Made by a program: the position numbers and the translations under genes
Shown here: piece after piece, positions 52,095-61,960 of the stretch
Numbering within the stretch: the first letter of the stretch is position 1
Layout: each line of letters begins with the position of its first letter
Notes under the pieces: generated by a model
The model's input: only the letters and a program-made list of their open reading frames with translations
Told to the model about the DNA's origin: nothing
Database searches by the model: none
Assembly: GCA_944472155.2 (NCBI GenBank)
Contig: OX235273.1
Span: forward strand, 103,624,582-103,688,581
Source: Trichobilharzia szidati
Taxonomy: Eukaryota; Platyhelminthes; Trematoda; Strigeidida; Schistosomatidae
Direction of reading: 5' to 3'
DNA length: 64,000 nt

Positions 52095-52260
52095 GCTAGG
52101 AATGGTATACGAGCTTGCCTTGTAACCGGAAGGTCCTGGGTTCGAATCCTGGCCGTGACTGCGTACTGCCGATGATTCCCAAACTAGGATGAAACAACTG
52201 GCTGTCCAGTACTCCCTGGTTTTCAATGGTTCTCTAACTGATATCAATCCGTGATCAACT
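52095..52260 (+). repeat. SINE1 copy
   Basis: Box A-like AGGAATGGTATACGAGC, CTTGCCTTGTAACCGGAAGG, box B GGGTTCGAATCCTGG (52138-52152), CCGATGATTCCCAAACTAGG ATGAAACAAC, and CTAACTGATATCAATCCGTG. Confidence 0.75.
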
Positions 52261-52369
52261 CGTAAGAACTAATAAAAGTATAATGAGTGATTGATTTCAG
52301 ACTGAACCGGTTAGTAAACCCATTATGGATAGAATTTTATTTGGACAAAATCATACACTGTTATACAGT

Positions 52370-53580
52370 AATATTTACTGATGACTACGTTTCGAGCACA
52401 ATTTATTACTGCTCATAATCATATCAAGGCACTACTCACATAACTTTCTTGCTTCATTTATATACATGAGTAAAAATTGACTGGACATTTGAATAAAATC
52501 GATGTAAGATAAAGTACGTTCGGAAATAATATTAGTATTATCAATAAAATACAATAGGATGGGAAATAAGACGAGTGTTGTTAGTCGATAAGATGTTTTA
52601 TCAGTAAAATAAAATAAATAACTTGTTAGAATGTTATAATGTGAATTGAAATAAATTTTAACATTATTTATTATCTCTGGTATTTGCATTGAGTCACTTC
52701 TATTGCATGTGTTGGGCGTAGGTAGACTCGATGAACCAGGATTCAGTAATCAATCTCTCTCTTCATCTACCTATATTACCTTTTAGAATTTTAATCCTCT
52801 CTCACCCACCCTATTGTGTGGTTGTGTGTTTATCCATGCAGTGCACAGTCAAACTTAACAAATTGGGGAAGATTAGCTCTAATTAATCTTAAAAAGGATA
52901 AAAACATCGTCATGACAAAAGCTGATAAAGGAAACTCTACAGTAGTTTTGGATAAAGCTGACTATATAAAGAAAGTCACTGAAGCGGGTTATTGAAACGG
53001 GTCCATATAAGGAAATTAAGAGGCCTTTAGATACAAGCATGAATAAGATTAAGAAATCTACAGCGGATTTAATACGCAGTATGAAGCCGTCACTGGATGA
53101 GTCTAAATGGTTTAATTTAATGCCTAAAACTGATAATGCTAGTAGAATATATGGTACTATTAAAATACATAAGCCAGGTTACCCCATACGACGAATAGTA
53201 GATTTCAGGAATACTCCTACTTATGAATTATCAAAACACTTAGCTCTAATATTATGTCCCATTAGAAATCATTCAAACTCTAGGCTAACTAATTCATATG
53301 AAATGAAAAGGAAACTAAATGACATTCAATTAGAGAATAATGAAAAAAATGGTTAGTTTTGATATAACTAGTCTTTTTACTAATATACCAATCAATATGG
53401 CCTTAGAAGCAGTTAGAAGAGAACTAACTGCTGATCGCGAACTTAGTTACAGGACAAAGCTGCCGATTGAGGAAATTATTTTAGGAATTCAGTTATGTCT
53501 CACATCTACTTTCTTTAAATTCCAGGGCAAAATATATAGACAAACAGAAGGTGTAGTAATGAGATCATCAATATCTTAGT
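52370..53580 (+). mobile_element. PLE-F copy: inverted terminal repeat followed by the RT N-terminal half
   Basis: 52370-52860 is the PLE-F 3' end in minus orientation (GCACTACTCAC.., then the reverse of RWRERLITESLF near 52750). From 52866 the plus strand starts the RT: LALINLKKDKNIVMTKADKG, NSTVVLDKADYIKK. After a frameshift near 52990 come KSTADLIRSMKPSLDESKWF, RIYGTIKIHKPGYPIRRIVD, FRNTPTYELSKHLALIL. A second shift at 53340 leads to MVSFDITSLFTNIPI (motif A) and KIYRQTEGVVMRSSIS (motif B). The element breaks off before motif C. It is the only RT N-terminal half in the window. Confidence 0.87.
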
Positions 53581-53734
53581 ATATTAATGAGCTCATAACA
53601 ACCATGGTCGACTTCATTTTTGATTACATAAGCCAACGGTAATTACGAAGAATATTACTGACAGACATGAAAGTCAACATTAATGTTAACGCTGAAATTA
53701 TCTATTTAATTTACCGATCAATAATTAATAATAA

Positions 53735-54050
53735 TAATAATTAACAATCTGCTTTATTCCAAAAACAGTACTAATAGTAAAGTATGGAATTCTTAGCATT
53801 TGTCATAGTATTCCATCTAATTTACCCAAAATAACATAAATAAAATTAACCGCAGGAATTTGTCCACATTTACGGTTGGAATAAAGTCAAAAATGTGCAA
53901 AGTACAAAAAGAGAATAATAACTATAATAATAATGATAATAACAGTGAGTTTGTTTCAAACAGTATTGTCGATATAGTTTGGAAATTTTAGCATGTTATA
54001 GATTATTGAATCTAATGTTCTGTTGATATAGCATGGTAAGGGGAAAACAA
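53735..54050 (-). repeat. repeat family G, copy 2
   Basis: Reverse of 41030-41360, about four in five positions alike by eye. On the minus strand it ends GGAATAAAGCAGATTGTTAA then TTATTATTATT, again placing an AATAAA-like signal near the 3' end. Confidence 0.7.
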
Positions 54051-54552
54051 AAAATAACAGTTATTGCACAGCTCAAATGATGTTTACACTTCTGAGAAAA
54101 GAAAAAAAAAGAAAAAAATGACAGGATAATAAATCTAAGAAGAATAATAACAGTAAAGCTTGGTGGAATAAGGATGGAGAAAATTGTTTATTTACTAGTG
54201 CAAAGAAGGTTAGTTAGTTCATGCCTAACACTATTTTCATCACATAAAGTACGTGCCAAATATGGTATCGTGGAATATTTATACTAAGACTTGCACGCAT
54301 AAAGTCTTTTGAAATGACTTAAACCACAAGAATCTGAACATTTCGGTTCAGATGAAGGAAAACAAAATCTGACTTAAACAAAATTATAAATACAAGAATT
54401 AACTATGCTTCATCGCAATGTCCGCAAGATGTTTAGAAGGTGTAAACAGCTATTCGGTAGTCCTAAAGTAAAAGTTAAGCATTGGGTGGTGAAGAGACGC
54501 GAATGTACAAATAATACTGGAAAGAACCGTAGCTCTGAAAATTAAATCTGGT
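54051..54552. other. unassigned sequence
   Basis: A-rich run at 54095-54120; no gene or known repeat. Confidence 0.35.
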
Positions 54553-54690
54553 CTTCTAACCTTAATCCTAATCTTTCCTTAAGCTAACCCTAATCTACCT
54601 CGAACCAACCCTAATATCTCCCTAATTGGGTCAACCTACTAACCCTAACCTATCATTAGCCTAAACTTAACCGTCCCCTAAAACTAACCA
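54553..54690 (-). repeat. degenerate telomere-like tract (CCCTAA sense on plus)
   Basis: TAACCCTAA-like units recur with spacers: CTTAATCCTAATC, GCTAACCCTAATC, CCAACCCTAAT, CTAACCCTAACC, GCCTAAACTTAACC. About eight near-copies of CCCTAA in 130 bp. Flatworm telomeres are TTAGGG, so this may be an eroded interstitial telomere tract. Confidence 0.55.
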
Positions 54691-55599
54691 GATATCATTA
54701 CACTTCATTCCGTAATTTTCCTTCATGAATATAGTTCTATATGACTAGTTTCACTGCCTTGTTCTGATTAAGGGTTCCACAGTCATTGATAAATTTGCGG
54801 CTGTTGGATGCCATCTTAAGTTCTCAGTGGCTCTTTTCTGAAATAAAAATTACTCTAAGAATTGAAGAAGACATCGAAAAGTGTATTATTTCTGTATCAT
54901 TTAATTTTGGCATATACTACTCATTGACTAATATGAGTATTTGGCAACAACTCACATTAAACAGTACTACTTGCTAGCTAATCAAATCAAAGAGGTTTGA
55001 ACTGTGGACTGCCGTTTAGCTCCTTCGGCACTGAGGTTATCTGAGGCGTACTTGGATTGACTGACTGATGCAAATCACCTGAATTCTATCTGGCCTGTTG
55101 GCTAGCTACTTCAGCAGGCTGGCAATAGATATGGGATCCGATTCGCTAGCTGGCTTACTTTCTTCACTGAAAATTATGATATTATCGACCTGATCACATA
55201 CTGTATGTGCGTACGTGTATGATGTCAATTATTTAGTGTCTTCAGAAGAAATCGAGGGGGGGTGTTAATTCTCACTATGAACTATACGTATAGCTTGTAA
55301 CGAAAACAAAATTGACAAAGTTGGATTTTGACATAATTATGACATAAATGTCAACAAACGTTGTCGTTCAAAATTTCAGTTAATATACAATTTCGAAAAA
55401 AAGGGGAGAATGTATCGATCGTCAGTTAATAAACTACCAATTAGATGTTATAAAACTGTTAAATAGTAATGAAAACACCCATTTTAACACTTAGAAGACA
55501 TAAAAAGTAGAAGATTGAACGAAAAATATCCTTCTTAATAACTTTCTCATCATGTTCTTCAGTTATATATATATATATATATACACAGAATATAGTAGG
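54691..55599. other. unassigned sequence
   Basis: No gene or recognised family. (TA)n at 55562-55583. Confidence 0.35.
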
Positions 55600-55915
55600 C
55601 AAATAACTGTTGTCTCATCTGACTTGTTGGACCTCTGTGGGTACGATTTCTAACTAGAACTCCAGGTAACTTCCTGTATAGAACCAGAAGATGGAGCCCA
55701 CTCACCGGCTGTTGGATCAGACCCCAATAGTTGAATGGGTCTATAAGCTCGCCTTGTAACCGGAAGGTCCCGGATTCAAACCGCAGTGGGTGTGAGCCAC
55801 AGAACAGTCCCACACTAGGACGAAATAGCTGCCCAGTACTCCTTGCTAGATTTCTAGTGGTGTTCCAACTGATGTTAACTTATGATAAATCCAACAAATC
55901 CAACACTTGATAACA
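55600..55915 (+). repeat. SINE1 copy with inverted 5' module
   Basis: The 5' module (TAACTAGAACTCCAGGTAAC) stands in reverse relative to the body that follows: GGCTGTTGGATCAGACCCC, GAATGGGTCTATAAGCTCGC, box B-like CGGATTCAAACCGC, ACAGAACAGTCCCACACTAG GACGAAATAGC, CCAACTGATGTTAACTTATG. Confidence 0.65.
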
Positions 55916-55964
55916 CAGAGAACAGTTTATGAATATTTGTCATTGACAGCATTGATTTCTCTTG

Positions 55965-56830
55965 ACTAACTCACTGACTGACTGCTTTCAACATAGAACT
56001 TTGCACCGATGTGCAGTAGTTCGAGTCGCCACACTTCACTTAGCACACAAAGCAAGAAAAGAAAGTAAAAAGAAATGCAAAATAGAGACAGTAAACAAAG
56101 ATATAAGGCAAAAAGAATAGTAATAACGAAGAACAATATAGTTTCATTGGAAATTATAATTCACAAGAAGTGAATGCATCTGCGTCAGTCATTGAGAACA
56201 ACGACTTTGAGCCATATCACCAATTGTCTCCAGCCGTCATTGGCTTTCACCATCCCGAGGACCCCAAACAGGAAGTCTACACCTTCCTACGTGGCTAGTT
56301 TAAACTAACTGTGGTGGATTTCATTGATTGATGAAGCCATGTTTTGGTTTAAACACCACTGTCTCTTTTCCAACCTGATCCATCCTATGTCAGCTAACAT
56401 TGCCCGCCGAGGAAGGCGATGACTAGGCATACGTAACACATGTCCTAACCATCTCAATCGATGTAACTGCACAGCCTCGTCTATTGATTTCCCCTCCTTA
56501 CCTAGCACTCGACGTCTAACGTCTATACTGCTCATCCTATTATACCACTTCACACGGGAGATGAACGCAGGCCATTATGATCAAAGACAGATAGCCGGCC
56601 TTCTCATGTCTTCCACTCTCGATGGCCATGTCTCACTCACAAGGGATAAAGGAGGACGAAGCGAACTGCTGAGCAGTACACCCGTCCTTTGATCGATAGC
56701 CGGATATCACGTCTACGCCAGAGACGGCGTAAATTGTCATATGCGAAACGAGCCTTCTGTATCCATTCTGAGATTTCGTCAGCGATTTCTCTTAAAGAAT
56801 AACAAGTTTCTGAGATCAACAGATAATATT
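55965..56830 (-). mobile_element. RTE-B LINE, 3' fragment
   Basis: Minus strand from right: SLREIADEISEWIQKARFAY, DNLRRLWRRRDIRLSIKGRV and YCSAVRFVLLYPL (56840-56637). A frameshift follows, then MKWYNRMSSIDVRRRVLGKE and LRWLGHVLRMPSHRLPRRAM (56553-56305), another break, and the 3' UTR with AACAATATAGTTTC on plus. The 3' end is CAGTCAGTCAGTGAG-like at about 55968-55985. It extends further 5' than the 290-1063 copy. Confidence 0.83.
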
Positions 56831-56999
56831 TCAAAAGCATTTGTAAGTGATAATATACACAATAAGGTTAGTACAACAGCTAAAGTTTACAATAATAAGA
56901 TATTTAAAATAACAATAAATAACATGTAGGAGGCTTAGGTAGGGGAGGAGAAATTGTCAGATTGTTACAATTATGTAATGATGATTGGTGAAAAGGAAA

Positions 57000-58012
57000 G
57001 TGTCTGAAAGAACTTCCCCACCCCTGAACACATATGACTGCCTTCTTCAGGTGGATTCCAATGGCTTCAGTTATATGTAAAAGGTAAATTCGTGGGGTGA
57101 AATTAAGATCATTCGAAATGTCTTGTTAACATCAACTTTATATTCAGTATCCACAAAGAGGGCTAAAACAGAGCTACGAATACACCTTATTTGTCCCTGA
57201 CTAATCCATGCAGGTTGATGTTCAGGAATCCGATAATGAACATGTGTAATTATACGTCCAGTGTAAGTGTCTCCGTAGAAGCAGTCAAACTGATAGTGGA
57301 GGCGAGATTAAGTAATTCATCCTTAGTCTTCGAACATAAAATTGGAGTGTTTGTGAAAAAGCAGTAGACTTCTGCTGCTGCACTGGATGCTCCTTTTACT
57401 GAATTCTTCTGCTGATATCACCACCAAGGAAGTGTAGATTTAGTAACAGTCAGCTACTTCGTAGCCGTTGACCTATCAGCTTGCCTTGGCTTCAAATTCA
57501 CATTTTTATGAATAAACTTTTCTGGCTATCCACTTTCACTCAGTGCTTGTTTCATAATCTTGAATTCTTCAATATGACAATCATTAGAGCAGATTACTGT
57601 AGTTCTGTGAACCAAACACTTTACTAAATTGCATTTACATTGCACAGGTAAGAATCTCAAAGACGAGTATACTCACCCGTCGATGTATGCCTTTTATTGT
57701 ACCATCCATCCTGTTTCCTAGTCATAAGGACGTCTAGGAATGAAATACTGCCATTTCCTTCTGTCTTTCTCGACTGTAAAATGTATTGCTTGAATACACC
57801 TGATTAAGTTTTTTCAAGGATGTTCTTTGCATCATTCTCATTTTTCATAATCCCACACAGATTATCATCCATGTAAACGAGAATAGAATTCTAGTTCACT
57901 GATTACATCATTCAAAGGTGCATTCTTTGATTTTGTGAGGAGAATGCCAACTAGAATTGGTCCAATCGAAATAACACGATATCGCGAATGTCACTGCCGT
58001 CGTCTGTTAAAA
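57000..58012 (-). mobile_element. PLE-C copy: RT palm to endonuclease
   Basis: Minus strand from right: RYRVISIGPILVGILLTKSK, LVYMDDNLCGIMKNENDAKN (RT motif C intact, near 57880), ISFLDVLMTRKQDGWYNKRH, then a thumb region, a linker, and a GIY-YIG remnant at 57290-57190 (CFYGDTYTGRIITHVHYRIP) in which YIG has become YTG. Frames break several times. Confidence 0.8.
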
Positions 58013-58165
58013 TGAATTACCCATTAAATTTCTACCGCTTATTACCACTTTCGCTAACTTGACTCGTCTTCAATTTTAGTTGAATTCTACTCAGTCACAT
58101 CAATTATATTACGTCACTCAATTTACTTATTTAATTTAGTCTTAGTTTCTACTCGATTAACACTT
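58013..58165 (+). mobile_element. PLE-B terminal repeat fragment
   Basis: CTTATTACCACTTTCGCTAA, CTTGACTCGTCTTCAATTTT, then TTATATTACGTCACTCAATT and TAGTTTCTACTCGATTAACA. Equivalent to 18741-18830. Cut by PLE-A at 58165. Confidence 0.65.
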
Positions 58166-59065
58166 AAAAACATTTTGTGTTCAGCGAAGAAATATCTCTC
58201 TCCAATGGCTTCATTCTCAAGCCAGCTGTACAGCCGTATTTATATAACTGAAAAAGGCATTAAGTGGCACTAGAAATTGCTCAGTGGTCAATATTGCACA
58301 TATGATAAGAATAAAGATAATTAAAATGATGTACTAAGGGGGTAGAGTTGAAGTGGATGAATTACAAAACTTTTAAAGATTATTAAATAAGTGAAATGGT
58401 ATAAAGATTTTAAAGCTGTAGGTCATGTGTTGTCTGAAAACTTAAGAGTACGATGATGATAACAGTAAAGATGGCGAAGATGAAGTGAAGTGGAATGAAT
58501 TCAAGTGGTAAAATAGAATATATACGATTGTACAGCTTGATAATAAATTCGTCGAAAAGACTCTCTTCGCTGAATATTGTGTTCTTAATGCTACAATGGG
58601 AATTATTATTAATTCGTTGAAAAAATAGAATAAAACAAAGAAACATTACTATGACCAAGGTAAAGAAAGGCGTTTAACAAAATGTTTTTAAATACATAAT
58701 TTAGGTTTTTGTCCATGTATAGCTAGAGCTTCGGCTATGCATAAGTGGAGAAAACGTAAGCTTTTGGAGTGGTTGGATTTGGTCCTGTAGATAACTTTAA
58801 AGGATAAATCACGTGGGGCTGAATGACCTGACTCCAGAAGGTGTTCACAGATTGAAGATTTTGTCGTCCTTTGCTCACCTTTCACCAACCAAACCGGGTA
58901 GTGTTCAGCTACGCGTTTACGGAGATTACGCTTACAACGTCCACACGAGCATGTGAATGAGTATATGCACATAGAGGTGGACATAAGCGGTAGTTTATCC
59001 TTGACGCATTGTCGAATCATGTTTTGTCTGGTAAATACTAAATGTAAGTCAGCTGCATAAAAACA
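58166..59065 (-). mobile_element. PLE-A copy: endonuclease and 3' repeat, with a nested insertion
   Basis: Minus strand from right: IRRCFYAADLHLVFTRQNMI, RQCVKDKLPLMSTSMCIYSF, TCSCGRCKRNLRKRVAEHYP, VWLVKGEQRTTKSSICEHLL, then SLRFLHLCIAEALAIHGQKP, stop after LCI (58688). A six-residue deletion removed the YIG of GIY-YIG (compare CSCGAVYIGRCKRN at 30552), so the nuclease cannot work. The 3' UTR is interrupted at 58521-58621. The terminal repeat (58395-58170) matches 16878-17123. Confidence 0.87.
58521..58621 (+). mobile_element. short PLE end inserted in PLE-A
   Basis: About 100 bp with TACGATTGTACAGCTTG, AATTCGTCGAAAAGA and CTCTCTTCGCTGAATATTG, the PLE-B-type end. AAAATAGAATA occurs on both sides (58510-58520 and 58622-58632), an 11-bp target duplication. 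The PLE-A copy at 17225-17240 shows the empty site. Confidence 0.8.
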
Positions 59066-59094
59066 GCGTCTAATAGAATACACAAGTGTTTTTC

Positions 59095-59340
59095 ATTCCT
59101 CGCGTTTTGAGTGGAACACATGGCTTCAAACTCTGAAGTTTCAGGAGCGATAGTGTTGGTATTTTTTACTTTTACCAGATACGATTGATAGTCTGACATC
59201 CAGCCCTCCCTCTATCTCCGAGCTTACTGTCGGCTAATAAAAAAGGCGAGTTTTAGGAATGAGTCAGTCTGGAATCGAACCCACGACAAGTTTAGCGTAA
59301 CTAGTGAACATTCTACCACTGGATCACTGACGCACTGATA
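59095..59340 (-). repeat. SINE3 copy
   Basis: Minus strand: GTGCGTCAGTGATCCAGTGG head and box A, box B GGGTTCGATTCCAG (59265-59280), CGACAGTAAGCTCGGAGATA, GGATGTCAGACTATCAATCG, and the tail AAGCCATGTGTTCCACTCAA matching RTE-A. Confidence 0.8.
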
Positions 59341-59449
59341 TCAATCTCTAACATTAACTGCTTTGAAAACGCAAATCAATTACTTATTTGTTTCTTAAAA
59401 TATTTTGGAATTAGATAATGAACAGATATCAGTTGGAGAACCATCAGTT

Positions 59450-59700
59450 ATTAGTGTCCAATGAAAATACCCACTACAGTCCTACAGGAGGTCAATCGCG
59501 AGCCCGAATAGCTCAGTAGTAACGTCTCTGACTGCAGTACTCACTGGGTGACGCGGGTTCGAATCTCAGAAGGGACATGAGTTCCTTCAAGGTTGCAGAT
59601 ACGCCTTGCTGACTGGTGAGTGTCAACTAGCACGAAACCTAGGTCGAGCGAGGCTTCCTGTGGCCAATTGCCTCCAACCATCTAATACCATCATGAAGTA
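59450..59700 (+). repeat. SINE2 copy
   Basis: Leader CCCACTACAGTCCTACAGGA, box A AGCTCAGTAGTAACG, box B GGGTTCGAATCTC (59546-59558), GACATGAGTTCCTTCAAGG, then a hammerhead whose core is disrupted by a 4-base insert (CTGACTGGTGA) while GTGT/GCAC, GAAA and ACCTAGGTC are kept, and the tail AATTGCCTCCAACCATC. Confidence 0.85.
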
Positions 59701-59899
59701 TTAGACGGATGTTTGGTTTTAGTGTAGGACTCATCATCAGCACGCATGCATGACTCCTCATATGTTTGTCATAGTCAGTCTTGACTTTAACATTTGTCTT
59801 CAGTGTCTCAGTGTTATAATTAATTTGAAATATTATTTGAACGATAATAATATTCAAATTAAGTGTTGTTGGGAGATTTGATGCCTCATCAAAAATGTT

Positions 59900-60155
59900 T
59901 CCAACAGAATATTTTAGACTTTTATCAACTGAGATGCCTTTCTCTCGATTGTGAAGATCAGATGGCCCGCTAGAAAGAATAAACGAGCAGTAAGGAAAAA
60001 GTTGAAAGTGATATGGAGGAGGTCATGTAAAGAGGAGATAAAAGCCTTTGTGCAGTCGTGGGGCTAGGTGAAAGTAATGACAGAAAGAAATGAGCACGAT
60101 GGGATGCTCTCCTGAAGTTCTATACTCCCCTCAGAAGCCAAGACAAGTAATAAAA
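59900..60155 (+). mobile_element. RTE-A LINE, 3' end
   Basis: TGTGAAGATCAGATGGCCCG (C-terminal region), TGATATGGAGGAGGTCATGT (WRRS region) and the tail GAAGTTCTATACTCCCCTCAG. Short and broken. Confidence 0.65.
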
Positions 60156-60640
60156 AAACTCTGAAAAATCTTCACTGAAAACTTGATCAGGTAATTAGAC
60201 AAATTTAAACATGTTGCCAACTGTAAAGGTGTATTATTCCTTATTTGATTAGTGTGGTTATCATTGGAATCCAAGGTACTCATATTCCACTCTGTTTTAT
60301 ACTCATCAGCTATATAGACCTATATTCTGACTACGTATTGAACTCAACATTCATTATTTCTAACACCAGAGTGTTATCCACTACACTAGTGAGCAGCAAC
60401 AGCCACCTCTTTTACAGTGGATATCAGTTATTATTGTATTGAATCGATTTTCGATATCCCTTTTGATTGATTCTGTTAGAAATGAAATGCTCAATTCAAG
60501 TGGGATGTAAGAAGCACCCTAAACGCCACTAAAGGGTGTCATCAAACCAAAAAAATAACCGTGTTAATCTTACGATATCATTGAGACATGTTGACTAGGA
60601 GTTTGATATGTCACTAAGTATCATGCCTAAATCCATGTCT
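60156..60640. other. unassigned sequence
   Basis: 60280-60390 has a tRNA-head-like feel in reverse (TCAACATTCATTATTTC.. ACACTAGTGAGC) but no clear box B. No gene. Confidence 0.3.
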
Positions 60641-60649
60641 TTTTTCTGC

Positions 60650-60775
60650 AGAGATTTAGCTGATCTCGAGATTGACGATTAACTGTCTTTAGTTAGAAAA
60701 CTAAGAGAAAATTACCAGGAAGTATTGAAAAGCTGTTTCGTCCTAATCCAAGACTTCTCATCAGCATATACATGA
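60650..60775 (-). repeat. SINE1 3' half with intact hammerhead core
   Basis: Minus strand: CTGATGA (60764-60758), GAAGTCTTGGATTAGGAC as an extended stem II region and GAAA (60739-60736), then CAGCTTTTCAATACTTCCTG and CTCTTAGTTTTCTAACT. Unlike most SINE1 copies both halves of the conserved core are exact. It continues into repeat family H, whose other copy also ends in this module. Confidence 0.6.
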
Positions 60776-61720
60776 AAGTATATACTACTGATTGATTAAA
60801 ATGAGCAGTTGTATGCCACTCATATCTCATTCAATAGTGCCCACTAGTCAAATCGAAGTGATCTGAATACCAGAAGGCCGTTTTGCCCGTTTGGAGGTAA
60901 GTCTATTCATAGTGTACTCGGTCCGATTCCTCTTAGAGAACCGAATCGGTTGAAACCACCCAAATTCTGGCTAGCTACCTGGGCAAACTGGTGATATTTT
61001 TTTATTCCTTAACGTTCCCAGTGGAACATAGGGCTTCAAGATAGAGTCTTGAAGTTTCTGTAGCAGTGTTTATTTTTACAGGATGGGGTTGCTAGCCTCA
61101 TGCCCAGCCTTTCCTCTTCACCAGCATTATTTCTTGCTTAGCGAGGTAAAGGAGTGCGTCGGCCGGGGATCGAACCCCGGACCATGTGCATGATCGGCGA
61201 GCGTCCTAACCGCTATGCCACCGACGCACAAACTGGTGATATCATAACTCAAATTTGAAAATTAGTCAGCAGTTTCGCATATCAATTTGCAATTTACACG
61301 CTACTATCTGGTGTTTAGATTACTTCGACCTATCTAGCCTGCACTACTGGTTGATGTGGGTAGTAAACAACTACTCATATAAATAAATCAGTAATGCATG
61401 GTTTTATGCATTTACACTTGCTTTCTTCATTACCATTTATGATTTTAAGCAGGTCACACATATTTTGATTTGAATATTCTCAGTTTCTGAAGGAAAATGC
61501 GGTGAAATAATCACCCCGAAGTGTGTAAATTACAAATTATTTTGTACATGATCCCAAGGGGAGTCGAATCTAGGACGTTCGAACTAAAAGGAAAGCCCAT
61601 TGACTATCCATCCAATAGGACGTAATTCAATGACTGGCCAATAAATTGAAAATCTTATCAAATCATGATATCAATAAAGCAGAACCAGTTGGGCCCACCA
61701 AATTCAATGCGTGTAAGGAC
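60776..61720 (-). repeat. repeat family H, copy 2 (interrupted by SINE3)
   Basis: Inverted relative of 15590-16360. Reading minus: CCTTACACGCATTGAATTTG, CTTTTAGTTCGAACGTCC, then CAGTTTGCCCAGGTAGCTAG and GGCCTTCTGGTATTCAGATC. A SINE3 sits at 60998-61229. The first copy lacks it, which shows the empty site. Confidence 0.82.
60998..61229 (-). repeat. SINE3 insertion with 13-bp target-site duplication
   Basis: AAACTGGTGATAT occurs at 60985-60997 and 61230-61242. Minus strand: GTGCGTCGGTGGCATAGCGG, box B GGGGTTCGATCCC, CGCACTCCTTTACCTCGC, GGCTGGGCATGAGGCTAGC, tail GAAGCCCTATGTTCCACTGG GAACG then AAGGAATAAAAAAA. This 232-bp unit is the most complete SINE3 here. Confidence 0.95.
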
Positions 61721-61769
61721 AGATACATAGCTGATAGCACTGAATTTAAGTCGCGATATGTATATTTCG

Positions 61770-61960
61770 AGTCAGCAGAAGATAGAATTCATGGTCTCGC
61801 CATTGGATTCCCATCCCATTGGCTGAGTAGTCTTGTAACCTGGATGTCCTGAGTGCATACTACTGAAGAGTCCCAAAGTGGGGTCGAAACAGCTGTTCAG
61901 TCCTCCCTCTCTGATAACTTTTAATGGTTGTCTAACTGAAATCACTTCTTAATCAAACCC
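61770..61960 (+). repeat. SINE1 copy
   Basis: AGAATTCATGGTCTCGCCAT TGG, box A-like TTGGCTGAGTAGTCTTG; box B lost by a deletion. Then CTACTGAAGAGTCCCAAAGT GGGGTCGAAACAGCTGTTCAG and TTAATGGTTGTCTAACTG. Confidence 0.7.
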
